Assembly (NCBI GenBank): GCA_964572955.1
Contig: CAZNGY010000045.1
Coordinates: forward strand, 1 to 13,019
Length of the DNA: 13,019 nt
From: UBA3775 sp964572955
GTDB lineage: Bacteria > Bacillota > Clostridia > Lachnospirales > Lachnospiraceae
Reading direction: 5' to 3'
Shown here in pieces: positions 1-7,219 of the stretch. The notes under the pieces are model-generated. The model was given only the letters and a program-made list of their open reading frames with translations. It made no database searches and was not told where the DNA came from. The position numbers and the translations under genes are program-made. Within the stretch, counting starts at the first letter, position 1. Each line of letters starts with the position of its first letter.

Positions 1-230
1 GTAAAGTTGCAAGAATGACAGCTTTCGGTGCATTTGTTGAGCTTGCACCTGGTGTAGATGCACTTCTTCATGTTTCTCAGATCCAGAAAGACAGAGTTGA
101 AAAGCCAAGTGACGTTCTTTCAGTAGGACAGGAAATTACAGCAGAAGTTGTTGATTTTAAGGAAGAAGAAAAGAAAATCAGTCTCAGCATGAAGGCACTT
201 CAGGCTGATGAGGAAGCTGACGAAGAATAA
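1..230 (+). CDS. rpsA: Ribosomal protein S1-type protein, C-terminal end (5' partial)
   Basis: The gene enters from the left edge, and codons are in frame from base 3. The visible 76 residues form one S1 RNA-binding (OB-fold) repeat: a T-A-F-G-A-F-V-E strand, then the hallmark A-L-L-H-V-S-Q-I segment, a V-G-Q-E-I turn, and the closing K-I-S-L-S-M-K. A short acidic tail follows (ADEEADEE) before the TAA stop. S1 repeats bind single-stranded mRNA, and in the ribosomal protein they help load it on the 30S subunit. In many Clostridia this repeat is the last one of a ribosomal protein S1 or of an IspH-S1 fusion; the missing upstream part would tell which. A different multi-S1 protein is possible but less likely given the acidic tail. 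A strong terminator follows, so this gene ends its own transcript. Confidence 0.75.
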   Translation, partial: KVARMTAFGAFVELAPGVDALLHVSQIQKDRVEKPSDVLSVGQEITAEVVDFKEEEKKISLSMKALQADEEADEE

Positions 231-262
231 AAACGAAAGCATTTTATAATGCATTTAAAGAG

Positions 263-297
263 GGGAGAGACTTCCGAAGGAAGTTCTCTCCCTTTTT
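263..297 (+). terminator. Intrinsic terminator after the S1-type gene
   Basis: GGGAGAGA (263-270) pairs with TCTCTCCC (285-292), and the inner arms CTTCC (271-275) and GGAAG (279-283) pair around a GAA loop, leaving one bulged T at 284. This gives a 13-bp stem followed at once by five T residues (293-297). It is a textbook Rho-independent terminator that separates the upstream gene from the plsX cluster. A weaker GCATT/AATGC hairpin lies just before it at 239-252. Confidence 0.93.
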
Positions 298-431
298 ACA
301 TTTCTTAGGTAAGTAAAAGAAATATGGTGATACTTTTTAATGAGGTACGTATGAAAAATGAATGCTGAATATATTTGAAAAAAAAGATAGGTGATTTGGA
401 TTCTGTTTGTAAACTCTTGGAATGGAAAATC

Positions 432-460
432 TTGCTTTTTTTAGGAATATGCGATATATT
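432..460 (+). promoter_or_regulatory. Sigma-A-type promoter for the plsX cluster
   Basis: A -35 box TTGCTT (432-437) is followed by exactly 17 bases and a -10 box TATATT (455-460). Transcription would start near 467, giving a leader of about 40 bases before plsX. It lies in the gap that follows the strong terminator, where a new promoter is needed. The rest of the gap (298-431) is AT-rich and I see no gene or clear structure in it. The promoter is predicted from sequence only. Confidence 0.65.
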
Positions 461-492
461 TAACATTGGATTGTTTTACGCAAATCCGGATT

Positions 493-497
493 GGAGG
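493..497 (+). promoter_or_regulatory. plsX: Ribosome binding site that fixes the plsX start
   Basis: GGAGG lies 8 bases before ATG 506. The longer open frame starts with TTG at 491, which would place this site inside the coding sequence and leave no ribosome binding site upstream. ATG 506 is therefore the supported start. The 10-bp palindrome AATCCGGATT (483-492) abuts this site on its 5' side. Confidence 0.85.
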
Positions 498-505
498 ACA
501 TCGTT

Positions 506-1531
506 ATGTCAGAAAAAATAAGAATTGCCATAGATGCAATGGGTGGTGATAATGCTCCGGAATACATTGTAAAAGGAGCCGTTTTGGCAGCAATGGAGGA
601 TAAGAATGTTTCCATTATACTTGTTGGACGGGAAGCAGTTATTAAGGCTGAATTAGATAAATATCCGGAATTAGATAAATCTTTAATCAGGATAGTAAAC
701 GCAAATGAGAATATTGACTGTAACGAACCTCCGGTTGCGGCAGTAAGAAAGAAAAAAGACTCATCAATTGTTGTTGCAATGAATCTTGTAAAGAGCGGAG
801 AGGCGGATTGTGTTATTTCTGCAGGAAGTACGGGGGCTGTTTTGGTAGGCGGACAGCTTATTGTTGGAAGAATAAGAGGAATAGAAAGAACTCCTCTTGC
901 ACCGGTAATACCTACGATGACAGGAGTTTCCATGATAATTGATTCAGGTGCAAATGTTGATGCAAAACCGTCGATGCTGGTTCAATATGCGAAGATGGGC
1001 TCGATATACATGGAAAAGGTCCTTGGAATCGAAAATCCAAGAGTTGCAATTGTAAATGTTGGTGTTGAAGAAGAAAAAGGAAACATGCTTGTAAAGGAAA
1101 CATATCCGTTACTCAGGGAATGTGAGGATATTAATTTTATCGGCAGCGTTGAAGCTAGGGATATTCCTTACGGAGTATGTGATGTTATTGTATGTGATGC
1201 TTTTGTCGGAAATGTAATCCTTAAATTGTATGAGGGTACGGCGGGAGCACTTATAAAAATGATTAAGGAAGGAATTATGTCAACTACAAGGGGCAAAATC
1301 GGTGGTGCACTTGTAAAACCTAACCTTAAATCAATTGTGAAAAGATTTGATACTACGGAGTATGGTGGAGCGCCTTTCCTAGGTTTAAAGGGACTGGTAG
1401 TAAAGATTCATGGAAGTTCCAAGGACAGTGAAGTGAGGGCAGCCGTTAAGCAGTGTGTTTCCTTTAAACAGGAAAAAATAGATGAACTAATAAGAGATAA
1501 TGTTGCCGTAATGAGGGAAAAGACCGAGTAG
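506..1531 (+). CDS. plsX: Phosphate acyltransferase PlsX
   Basis: PlsX converts acyl-ACP and phosphate to acyl-phosphate, the acyl donor that PlsY uses to make lysophosphatidic acid, so it starts phospholipid synthesis at the inner face of the membrane. The 341-residue product has the usual family length. Recognisable family blocks are D-A-M-G-G-D-N-A-P near residues 10-18, R-K-K-K-D-S-S near 81-87, I-S-A-G-S-T-G-A near 104-111, G-A-N-V-D-A-K-P near 148-155, and C-D-A-F-V-G-N-V near 230-237. The family more often has G than A in the last block. The ATG start follows GGAGG by 8 bases and gives an N-terminus typical of PlsX. It is the first gene of the cluster. acpP follows after 25 bases, pairing the enzyme with its carrier substrate; fabD and fabG, often found between them in other bacteria, are absent here. 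Confidence 0.96.
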   Translation: MSEKIRIAIDAMGGDNAPEYIVKGAVLAAMEDKNVSIILVGREAVIKAELDKYPELDKSLIRIVNANENIDCNEPPVAAVRKKKDSSIVVAMNLVKSGEADCVISAGSTGAVLVGGQLIVGRIRGIERTPLAPVIPTMTGVSMIIDSGANVDAKPSMLVQYAKMGSIYMEKVLGIENPRVAIVNVGVEEEKGNMLVKETYPLLRECEDINFIGSVEARDIPYGVCDVIVCDAFVGNVILKLYEGTAGALIKMIKEGIMSTTRGKIGGALVKPNLKSIVKRFDTTEYGGAPFLGLKGLVVKIHGSSKDSEVRAAVKQCVSFKQEKIDELIRDNVAVMREKTE

Positions 1532-1556
1532 GAATAGCGGCAGAAATGAGGATTAT

Positions 1557-1778
1557 ATGACACTTGAGGAACTGGTTCGTATTATAAGTGAAGTTACCAA
1601 AATCGATGAAAAGGAGATTAATGCAGAAACTCTTTTTAATGAGGATTTGGGATTGGATTCACTTGAAATGATAAAAATTGTGGCTGCTCTTGAGGAAAAA
1701 ATGGATTTTGAAATGAGTTTTGAAAGAGCCTCATCACTTACATCGGTAGGTGATTTGTATGAATTTCTTACGAAATAA
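1557..1778 (+). CDS. acpP: Acyl carrier protein
   Basis: This small acidic protein of 73 residues carries growing acyl chains on a 4'-phosphopantetheine arm during fatty acid synthesis in the cytoplasm, and delivers them to acyltransferases such as the PlsX encoded just upstream. The attachment motif is clear: E-D-L-G-L-D-S-L-E-M, with Ser35 as the modified residue. Helix II (D-S-L-E-M-I-K-I-V) and the closing V-G-D-L-Y-E-F-L helix fit the family, as does the length. The ATG at 1557 follows TGAGGA by about 5 bases. Since fabD and fabG are not adjacent, I cannot say whether it is the main fatty acid synthase ACP of the cell or a second copy dedicated to phospholipid synthesis. Confidence 0.95.
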   Translation: MTLEELVRIISEVTKIDEKEINAETLFNEDLGLDSLEMIKIVAALEEKMDFEMSFERASSLTSVGDLYEFLTK

Positions 1779-1805
1779 CTGTTTTTCAGGGGTGTGGTTG
1801 TTTAT

Positions 1806-2492
1806 ATGAAAAATTTAGCTTTAGTCGAAAAAAATATAGGGTATGAATTTAAAAACAAGGCTCTATTGAAACTTGCGCTTACTCATTCATCTTATGGTCA
1901 TGAACTTATGATAAGGCATGGCAGAGATGAGAATAATGAGAGGCTCGAATTTTTGGGAGATGCGGTGCTTGAACTGGTTTCAAGTGATTATTTGTTTCAC
2001 AACTATGCAGATACTCATGAGGGTAAGCTTTCAAAGTTGAGGGCGAGTCTGGTTTGCGAACCTTCTCTTGCTGAGGCTGCGAGAGGAATTCATCTTGATG
2101 AGTTTATTCTTCTCGGTAAAGGAGAAAAAAACAATCACGGAGAACGCAGGGATTCGATTGTTTCGGATGCTTTTGAAGCGGTTATCGGGGCGATTTATCT
2201 TGATGGCGGAATAGATAAGGCAAAAGAATTTATACTGAAAAATGTCCTTAATGACATCGAAAACAAAAGGTTGTTTTACGATGCAAAGACTGAACTTCAG
2301 GTGATGGTTCAGGATCGTTTTCAGTGTATCCCTGAGTATGATACCATTGAAGAGGCAGGACCTCCGCATAACAGGGAATATACGGTAGAATGTCGAATAG
2401 AAGGTAAAGTTTACGGAACAGGAAAGGGTAATTCCAAGAAAAGTGCTCAGCAGAAAGCTGCGTACCAGGCAATTGTAAAACTTGGAATATAG
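1806..2492 (+). CDS. rnc: Ribonuclease III
   Basis: RNase III cuts double-stranded RNA, processing rRNA precursors and some mRNAs in the cytoplasm. The 228-residue product has the standard two-domain plan. The N-terminal nuclease domain carries the signature N-E-R-L-E-F-L-G-D at 44-52, with acidic residues Glu45, Glu48 and Asp52, then H-E-G-K-L-S near 71-76, and D-A-F-E-A-V-I-G with Asp121 and Glu124. By comparison with E. coli RNase III these supply the metal-binding active site. A double-stranded RNA-binding domain follows from about 159 to 228, ending with the K-K-S-A-Q-Q-K-A-A helix. The open frame extends upstream to GTG 1794, but ATG 1806 gives the typical N-terminus and has a G-rich GGTGTGG 8 bases before it. 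The true start could still be GTG 1794. The stop lies 16 bases before the smc start. Confidence 0.95.
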   Translation: MKNLALVEKNIGYEFKNKALLKLALTHSSYGHELMIRHGRDENNERLEFLGDAVLELVSSDYLFHNYADTHEGKLSKLRASLVCEPSLAEAARGIHLDEFILLGKGEKNNHGERRDSIVSDAFEAVIGAIYLDGGIDKAKEFILKNVLNDIENKRLFYDAKTELQVMVQDRFQCIPEYDTIEEAGPPHNREYTVECRIEGKVYGTGKGNSKKSAQQKAAYQAIVKLGI

Positions 2493-2508
2493 AAGAGCGG
2501 AACGACAG

Positions 2509-5500
2509 ATGTATTTAAAGAGTATTGAAGCACATGGTTTTAAGGCTTTTGCAAACAAAACAAGGCTTGAGTTTAAATCCGGCATAACTGGAATTGTCGG
2601 ACCTAACGGCAGTGGTAAGAGTAATATTGCAGACGCAGTAAGATGGGTTCTCGGAGAGCAGAGTGCCAAGCAGCTCAGGGGAAGCTCCATGCAGGATGTG
2701 ATTTTCTCGGGAACGGAGAATAGGAAACCTTTGGGATTTGCCTATGTTACGCTTACGCTGGACAATTCAGATCATTGGCTTCCTATAGCATATGATGAAG
2801 TTACTGTGGGAAGGCGTGTATACAGAAGCGGTGAAAGTGAATATCTGATAAATGGTTCTGTTTGTCGCCTCAGGGATGTTCAGGAGTTGTTTTTTGATAC
2901 AGGTGTCGGTAAAGAGGGATATTCGCTTATCGGACAGGGACAGATAGATAAAATAGTAAGTTCAAAACCGGAAGACAGACGTGAGATTTTTGACGAGGCT
3001 GCAGGCATAGTTAAATATAAAAAGCGTAAAGGTGCGGCAGAAAAGAATCTTGAGACGGAAAAGCAGAATCTTGACAGGGTCAATGATATTATCTCTGAAA
3101 TAGAAAAACAGATAGGACCTCTAAAAAAACAATACGAAAAAGCTAAGATTTATCTAAAACTTAAGGATGAACTTAAAGGCCTTGAGGTGAGCCGGTTTGT
3201 TAATGAATATGAACATAATAATGATGAACTGAAAAAACTTGACGATAAGCTTGAAATAGTAAGAAATGATTTAGAGGAAACCAGAAGACATTATGAGATG
3301 GCTAAAAACGAGTATGAAGCCATGGTTTCGGAACTTGAGAAGAGACAACAACTTCTTGACAGAAACAGAGAGAAAAAGAATCAGGCTGCACTTGATAAAC
3401 AGACAGCTGAAAATGATGTCAGAGTATACTCGGAGCAGATTCTCACTATAAAAGCAGGAGAAGAACATTATCTGTCCAGACTTGATTCGATTTTGGCAAG
3501 AAAGAAAGGTTATGAAGATGAACTGAATTCATATAATGAATCTTTGGCTTCATCAGAGAGTAATCTTAAGGAATTAAAGAGAAAATGTGATGAGAGTGCT
3601 GAAAAGCTCAGAATAAAAAAAGATGAGATAACGGCTCTTATGGAAAAAGAAAGTGAGCTTAACCACTCCAGGCTTGAGACCCTTTCTGAAAATACAAGGG
3701 TACGGACGGAACTTGAAAGAATCAATACCATGGGAGAACAGTACGCAATAAGACGTGCTGAAATTAATGCCAAGATTCTTGGTGTTAAGTCGGAAATCGG
3801 TATTAACGACACAAATGTGAAAAATGCGGAGGAAGAACTTAAAAGAGTTTCAGCAGAGGTTCTTGAGACTGCAAAACTTTGTGATGAACTTGAAGCAAGC
3901 CGAAAGGAATCGGATTCTGTTATTTCAGAGCTTAATGAACAGCTTTTAAGAAAAAGACAGGAACTGATGGTTTCACGTTCTAAAATTGATACATTAAAAA
4001 ATCTTTCTGAACGCTATGAAGGATATGGTGCAGCGGTTCGAAAGTGCATGGATGAGAGAAAGAATATTTATGGCATTAAGGGCGTTGTAGCGGATCTTAT
4101 AAAAACAGCTCCGGATATGGAAACAGCCATTGAAACAGCCCTTGGAGGAAATATTCAGAATATAGTCGTTGACACAACGGATACTGCAAAGAAATGCATA
4201 GAATTCCTGAAGGCGGGAAGATACGGAAGGGCAACATTTATTCCTCTTGATTCAGTCCGTGCAAAGAAAGATGAGTTTGATGCCGGAGTATTTATGATGA
4301 AAGGCGTTGAAGGAATTGCTTCCGAGCTTGTGGAATTTAAGCCGGAATATGAAGAAGCAGTAAAGTATCTTCTCGGCAGATTCCTTATAGTGGATAACAT
4401 TGACAATGCAATTAAAATTGAAAACAGGTATAAGCACAAGTTAAGAATCGTAACCAAAGACGGAGAGCTTTTTCAACCCGGGGGTGCGGTGAGCGGCGGA
4501 GCTTTTAAGAACAACTCAAACCTTCTTGGAAGAAAGAGGGAACTTGAGGATTTAGAGAAAAAGCTCAGAGATGCCGAAAGTGAAATTTCTGTGTATGATG
4601 AAAAAATAAAAACTCTCAAGGAGGAGAGTACAAAGAATTCGGAAAGGTATTCAAAACTTAAGGATGGACTTTCGGAAAAATATGTGGAATTAAATACTGC
4701 AAAGCTCAATCTTAATCATGCAAATAAACTTGCGGCAGATCTTTCTACGCGTCTGGAAGATCATAATGGAGAACTTCGTCTGCTTGATGAGGAAAATAAA
4801 TCGATAAATGATACTCTTGAATCACTCGGAATAAAGATTAAAGAGTATACGGAACTTAATAAAGAAGAGGAAAAGCAGGCAGAAGCAATTTCTGCACATA
4901 TTCAGGCAGCACGTGATGAGGAGAATATGCTCAGAAACTCTAATGTTGAGGACATTACTGCTATGAATGCCTGTGTTTCAGGAATAGAGTATGTAAAAGA
5001 AAACATTGAAAGAGTATCGGCTGAAATTAAAACTGCAGAAAAGGAAAGCGGTGAACTTAAGAAATCAAGAGCTGATTCCGGCAGGGAACTTAAAACCAGG
5101 GAAAAGGCAATCAGGGAAGCAGAAAAAAGAGCTGCTGAGCAGAACAGCATAATAAAAGAGTGCGACGAGGCGATTGAGGAACTTTCCGGAACTGCAGAGG
5201 AACTTAACCGTAAAAATAAAGAATTCTATACCAGAAGCCAGGAATTAAGCGAAAGAATTTCGGCTCTTGATAAGGATGAATTCAGACTTCGAGCTTCAAG
5301 AGAAAAACTTGCTGAGGCAATTGAGTCAAACATAAGATATATGTGGGAGGAATATGAACTCACAATAAGTACTGCAAGAGAACTGACGATTGATATAGGA
5401 GAAACTGAAGCCAACAGAAAGAATATTCAGGAAATCAGAAATAAAATAAGGGCTCTTGGAGATGTTAACGTAAACGCAATAGAAGATTATAAGAGTACAA

Positions 5501-6063
5501 GTGAAAGATATGAATTCCTCAGAACGCAGAGAGATGACATTGTTAAGGCACAGGGAGTTCTTGAAAACATCATAGGTGAACTTGATGTGGATATGCGTAA
5601 ACAATTTCTTGAAACGTTTGATGAAGTCGGCAAGAGATTTGATGAAACATTCAGAGAGCTTTTCGGAGGCGGAAAGGGAACTCTTGAGTTAACGGAAGAT
5701 GAGGACGTTCTTGAAGCCGGCATCAGGATAATAGCACAGCCGCCGGGAAAGAAGCTTCAGAATATGATGCAGCTCAGCGGTGGCGAAAAAGCTCTTACTG
5801 CCATAGCACTATTGTTCGCTATTTTGGATTTGAAACCTTCTCCATTCTGTCTTCTTGACGAAATTGAGGCGGCACTGGATGATTCTAATGTAAGCAGATT
5901 TGCGAACTATCTTAAGAAGCTTACTGAAAACACACAGTTTATAGTTATAACCCACAGAAGAGGTACAATGTCTGCTGCTGATGCACTTTATGGTATAACA
6001 ATGCAGGAAAAAGGTGTGTCTACACTGGTAAGTGTTGATCTTGTGGAAAATGAACTAAAATAA
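2509..6063 (+). CDS. smc: Chromosome segregation protein SMC
   Basis: SMC is the ATPase core of the bacterial condensin; it dimerises, works with ScpA and ScpB, and organises and separates chromosomes. The 1184-residue length is normal. The N-terminal head has Walker A G-P-N-G-S-G-K-S at 31-38 and a conserved V-L-G-E-Q-S-A-K-Q-L-R-G segment. Long Glu/Lys-rich coiled coils flank a hinge at roughly 505-670, which contains G-Y-G-A-A-V and the paired-glycine G-G-A-V-S-G-G. The C-terminal head has the ABC signature L-S-G-G-E at 1089-1093 and Walker B with Asp1117 and catalytic Glu1118. All ATPase motifs are intact. The longest open frame begins with TTG 2482 inside rnc, but ATG 2509 gives the standard M-Y-L-K-S-I-E start. 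Its ribosome binding site is weak, so translation may be coupled to rnc. Confidence 0.97.
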   Translation: MYLKSIEAHGFKAFANKTRLEFKSGITGIVGPNGSGKSNIADAVRWVLGEQSAKQLRGSSMQDVIFSGTENRKPLGFAYVTLTLDNSDHWLPIAYDEVTVGRRVYRSGESEYLINGSVCRLRDVQELFFDTGVGKEGYSLIGQGQIDKIVSSKPEDRREIFDEAAGIVKYKKRKGAAEKNLETEKQNLDRVNDIISEIEKQIGPLKKQYEKAKIYLKLKDELKGLEVSRFVNEYEHNNDELKKLDDKLEIVRNDLEETRRHYEMAKNEYEAMVSELEKRQQLLDRNREKKNQAALDKQTAENDVRVYSEQILTIKAGEEHYLSRLDSILARKKGYEDELNSYNESLASSESNLKELKRKCDESAEKLRIKKDEITALMEKESELNHSRLETLSENTRVRTELERINTMGEQYAIRRAEINAKILGVKSEIGINDTNVKNAEEELKRVSAEVLETAKLCDELEASRKESDSVISELNEQLLRKRQELMVSRSKIDTLKNLSERYEGYGAAVRKCMDERKNIYGIKGVVADLIKTAPDMETAIETALGGNIQNIVVDTTDTAKKCIEFLKAGRYGRATFIPLDSVRAKKDEFDAGVFMMKGVEGIASELVEFKPEYEEAVKYLLGRFLIVDNIDNAIKIENRYKHKLRIVTKDGELFQPGGAVSGGAFKNNSNLLGRKRELEDLEKKLRDAESEISVYDEKIKTLKEESTKNSERYSKLKDGLSEKYVELNTAKLNLNHANKLAADLSTRLEDHNGELRLLDEENKSINDTLESLGIKIKEYTELNKEEEKQAEAISAHIQAARDEENMLRNSNVEDITAMNACVSGIEYVKENIERVSAEIKTAEKESGELKKSRADSGRELKTREKAIREAEKRAAEQNSIIKECDEAIEELSGTAEELNRKNKEFYTRSQELSERISALDKDEFRLRASREKLAEAIESNIRYMWEEYELTISTARELTIDIGETEANRKNIQEIRNKIRALGDVNVNAIEDYKSTSERYEFLRTQRDDIVKAQGVLENIIGELDVDMRKQFLETFDEVGKRFDETFRELFGGGKGTLELTEDEDVLEAGIRIIAQPPGKKLQNMMQLSGGEKALTAIALLFAILDLKPSPFCLLDEIEAALDDSNVSRFANYLKKLTENTQFIVITHRRGTMSAADALYGITMQEKGVSTLVSVDLVENELK

Positions 6064-6076
6064 ACCGGAGGTTATA

Positions 6077-6997
6077 ATGGGTTTTTTTGGAAGATTAAAA
6101 GAGGGGCTTTCGAAAACAAGAAAAAGTCTTGCTTCGGGTCTTGATTATGTTTTTAACGGATTCACTCATATTGATGATGAATTCTATGAGGAACTTGAGG
6201 AAATTCTGGTCATGGCGGATATAGGCGTTACTACCACTGAATGTATACTTGATAATCTTAGAGAAAAAGTGGAGGAACGGCACATAACAAAACCGGATGA
6301 ATGCAGGCAGCTCCTGATTGACAGTATTAAGGAGCAGATGTGTGTTCCGGAAAATGCTTATGAATTTGAAAACAGAAAATCTGTTGTTATGGTAATAGGT
6401 GTTAACGGGGTCGGAAAAACTACCACCTGCGGAAAACTTGCTGCAAAAATCGGAGAACAGGGAAAAAACGTAATGCTTGCAGCGGCTGACACTTTTCGTG
6501 CGGCAGCAATTGGTCAGCTTGCTGAATGGGCTGACAGGGCAAAATGTGATTTGATTTCTCAACAGGAGGGAAGCGATCCAGCAGCAGTCGTATATGATGC
6601 CGTCAATTCGGCGAAGGCAAAAAAGATAGATGTGCTTTTGTGTGATACGGCAGGAAGACTTCATAACAAGAAGAATCTTATGGATGAGCTTGGAAAGATA
6701 AACAGGGTAATAGACAGAGAGTATCCGGATGCATACAGGGAAACCTTGGTAGTGCTTGATGGAACAACAGGTCAGAATGCCCTGGTTCAGGCAAGGCAGT
6801 TTAATGAGGTCGCGCATATTACGGGTATCGTAATTACGAAACTGGACGGAACTGCAAAAGGAGGTATTGCAATAGCAATACAGAAGGAGCTTGGGATACC
6901 GGTAAAATACATCGGTGTCGGGGAAAAACTTGAAGACCTTCAGAAATTTGATGCAGATGAGTATGTTAATGCTTTATTTGCCGTGGATGAACAGTAA
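6077..6997 (+). CDS. ftsY: Signal recognition particle receptor FtsY
   Basis: FtsY is the membrane-associated GTPase that receives ribosome-nascent chain-SRP complexes and hands them to the Sec translocon. The 306-residue protein is a compact NG form without the long acidic A domain of E. coli FtsY, which is normal in Firmicutes. Residues 1-25 (G-F-F-G-R-L-K-E-G-L) look like an amphipathic membrane-binding helix. GTPase motifs are complete: G-V-N-G-V-G-K-T (108-115), D-T-F-R-A-A-A (138-144), D-T-A-G-R (190-194), T-K-L-D (254-257) and G-V-G-E-K (280-284). GGAGG at 6067-6071 sits 5 bases before the ATG, and only 13 bases separate it from smc, so the two are almost certainly co-transcribed. ylxM and ffh, which follow in many Firmicutes, are not next to it here. 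Confidence 0.97.
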   Translation: MGFFGRLKEGLSKTRKSLASGLDYVFNGFTHIDDEFYEELEEILVMADIGVTTTECILDNLREKVEERHITKPDECRQLLIDSIKEQMCVPENAYEFENRKSVVMVIGVNGVGKTTTCGKLAAKIGEQGKNVMLAAADTFRAAAIGQLAEWADRAKCDLISQQEGSDPAAVVYDAVNSAKAKKIDVLLCDTAGRLHNKKNLMDELGKINRVIDREYPDAYRETLVVLDGTTGQNALVQARQFNEVAHITGIVITKLDGTAKGGIAIAIQKELGIPVKYIGVGEKLEDLQKFDADEYVNALFAVDEQ

Positions 6998-7139
6998 AAT
7001 TAAGAAATGATTTAAAAAGTGTAGAATCCGTCCGATATACATCACAGATTGCGATGACCGGAATTTTTCAAAATGACGAAATATGTCAGATTGCACAAAA
7101 AAATGCGTTTTTTTCTATGCAGTCCGAGAGTAATAAGTG

Positions 7140-7168
7140 TTGACGAAAATTTGTTCTTGTGGTATCTT
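7140..7168 (+). promoter_or_regulatory. recA: Sigma-A-type promoter of recA
   Basis: TTGACG (7140-7145), a 17-base spacer and TATCTT (7163-7168) form a good sigma-A promoter. The predicted transcription start, near 7175, falls at the edge of the LexA box, so bound LexA would block the polymerase. The gap upstream (6998-7139) holds no gene I can support; it contains an A7/T7 hairpin-like element at 7092-7121. Confidence 0.75.
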
Positions 7169-7175
7169 ATTATCA

Positions 7176-7187
7176 GAACATGTGTTC
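7176..7187 (+). promoter_or_regulatory. LexA (SOS) operator in front of recA
   Basis: GAAC-ATGT-GTTC is a perfect match to the GAAC-N4-GTTC core of the Firmicutes LexA/DinR box. It lies at the predicted transcription start of recA, the expected position for a repressor site, so recA and recX should be induced by DNA damage. The right half-site GTTC is also the left arm of a second inverted repeat (7184-7200). Confidence 0.88.
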
Positions 7188-7200
7188 GATAGAATCGAAC
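7184..7200 (+). repeat. Inverted repeat in the recA leader, sharing a LexA half-site
   Basis: GTTCGAT-AGA-ATCGAAC is a perfect 7-bp inverted repeat with a 3-base centre. It overlaps the SOS box by one half-site and adds a third GAAC element at 7197-7200. In the transcript it could form a small hairpin ending 10 bases before the recA ribosome binding site. Whether it works as RNA, as an extra repressor contact, or not at all is unknown. Confidence 0.7.
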
Positions 7201-7209
7201 AGACTATAT

Positions 7210-7214
7210 GGAGG
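7210..7214 (+). promoter_or_regulatory. recA: Ribosome binding site that fixes the recA start
   Basis: GGAGG lies 5 bases before ATG 7220. The in-frame upstream ATG at 7208 overlaps this site and has no ribosome binding site of its own, so the shorter start is preferred. Confidence 0.85.
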
Positions 7215-7219
7215 AAGAA

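Noticed and set aside
2031..2690. 219-codon open frame on the minus strand across rnc and smc
   Set aside because: It lies wholly antisense to the conserved RNase III C-terminus and SMC N-terminus, has no recognisable domain, and is a shadow of well-conserved genes.
6095..6817. 240-codon open frame on the minus strand inside ftsY
   Set aside because: Antisense to the FtsY GTPase domain, Cys/Phe/Ser-rich composition typical of a reverse-strand shadow, and no supporting ribosome binding site or motif.
7054..7143. 29-codon reading frame in the gap between ftsY and recA
   Set aside because: It has an ATG but no ribosome binding site, overlaps the recA -35 box at its stop, and has no recognisable motif. 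Likely chance.
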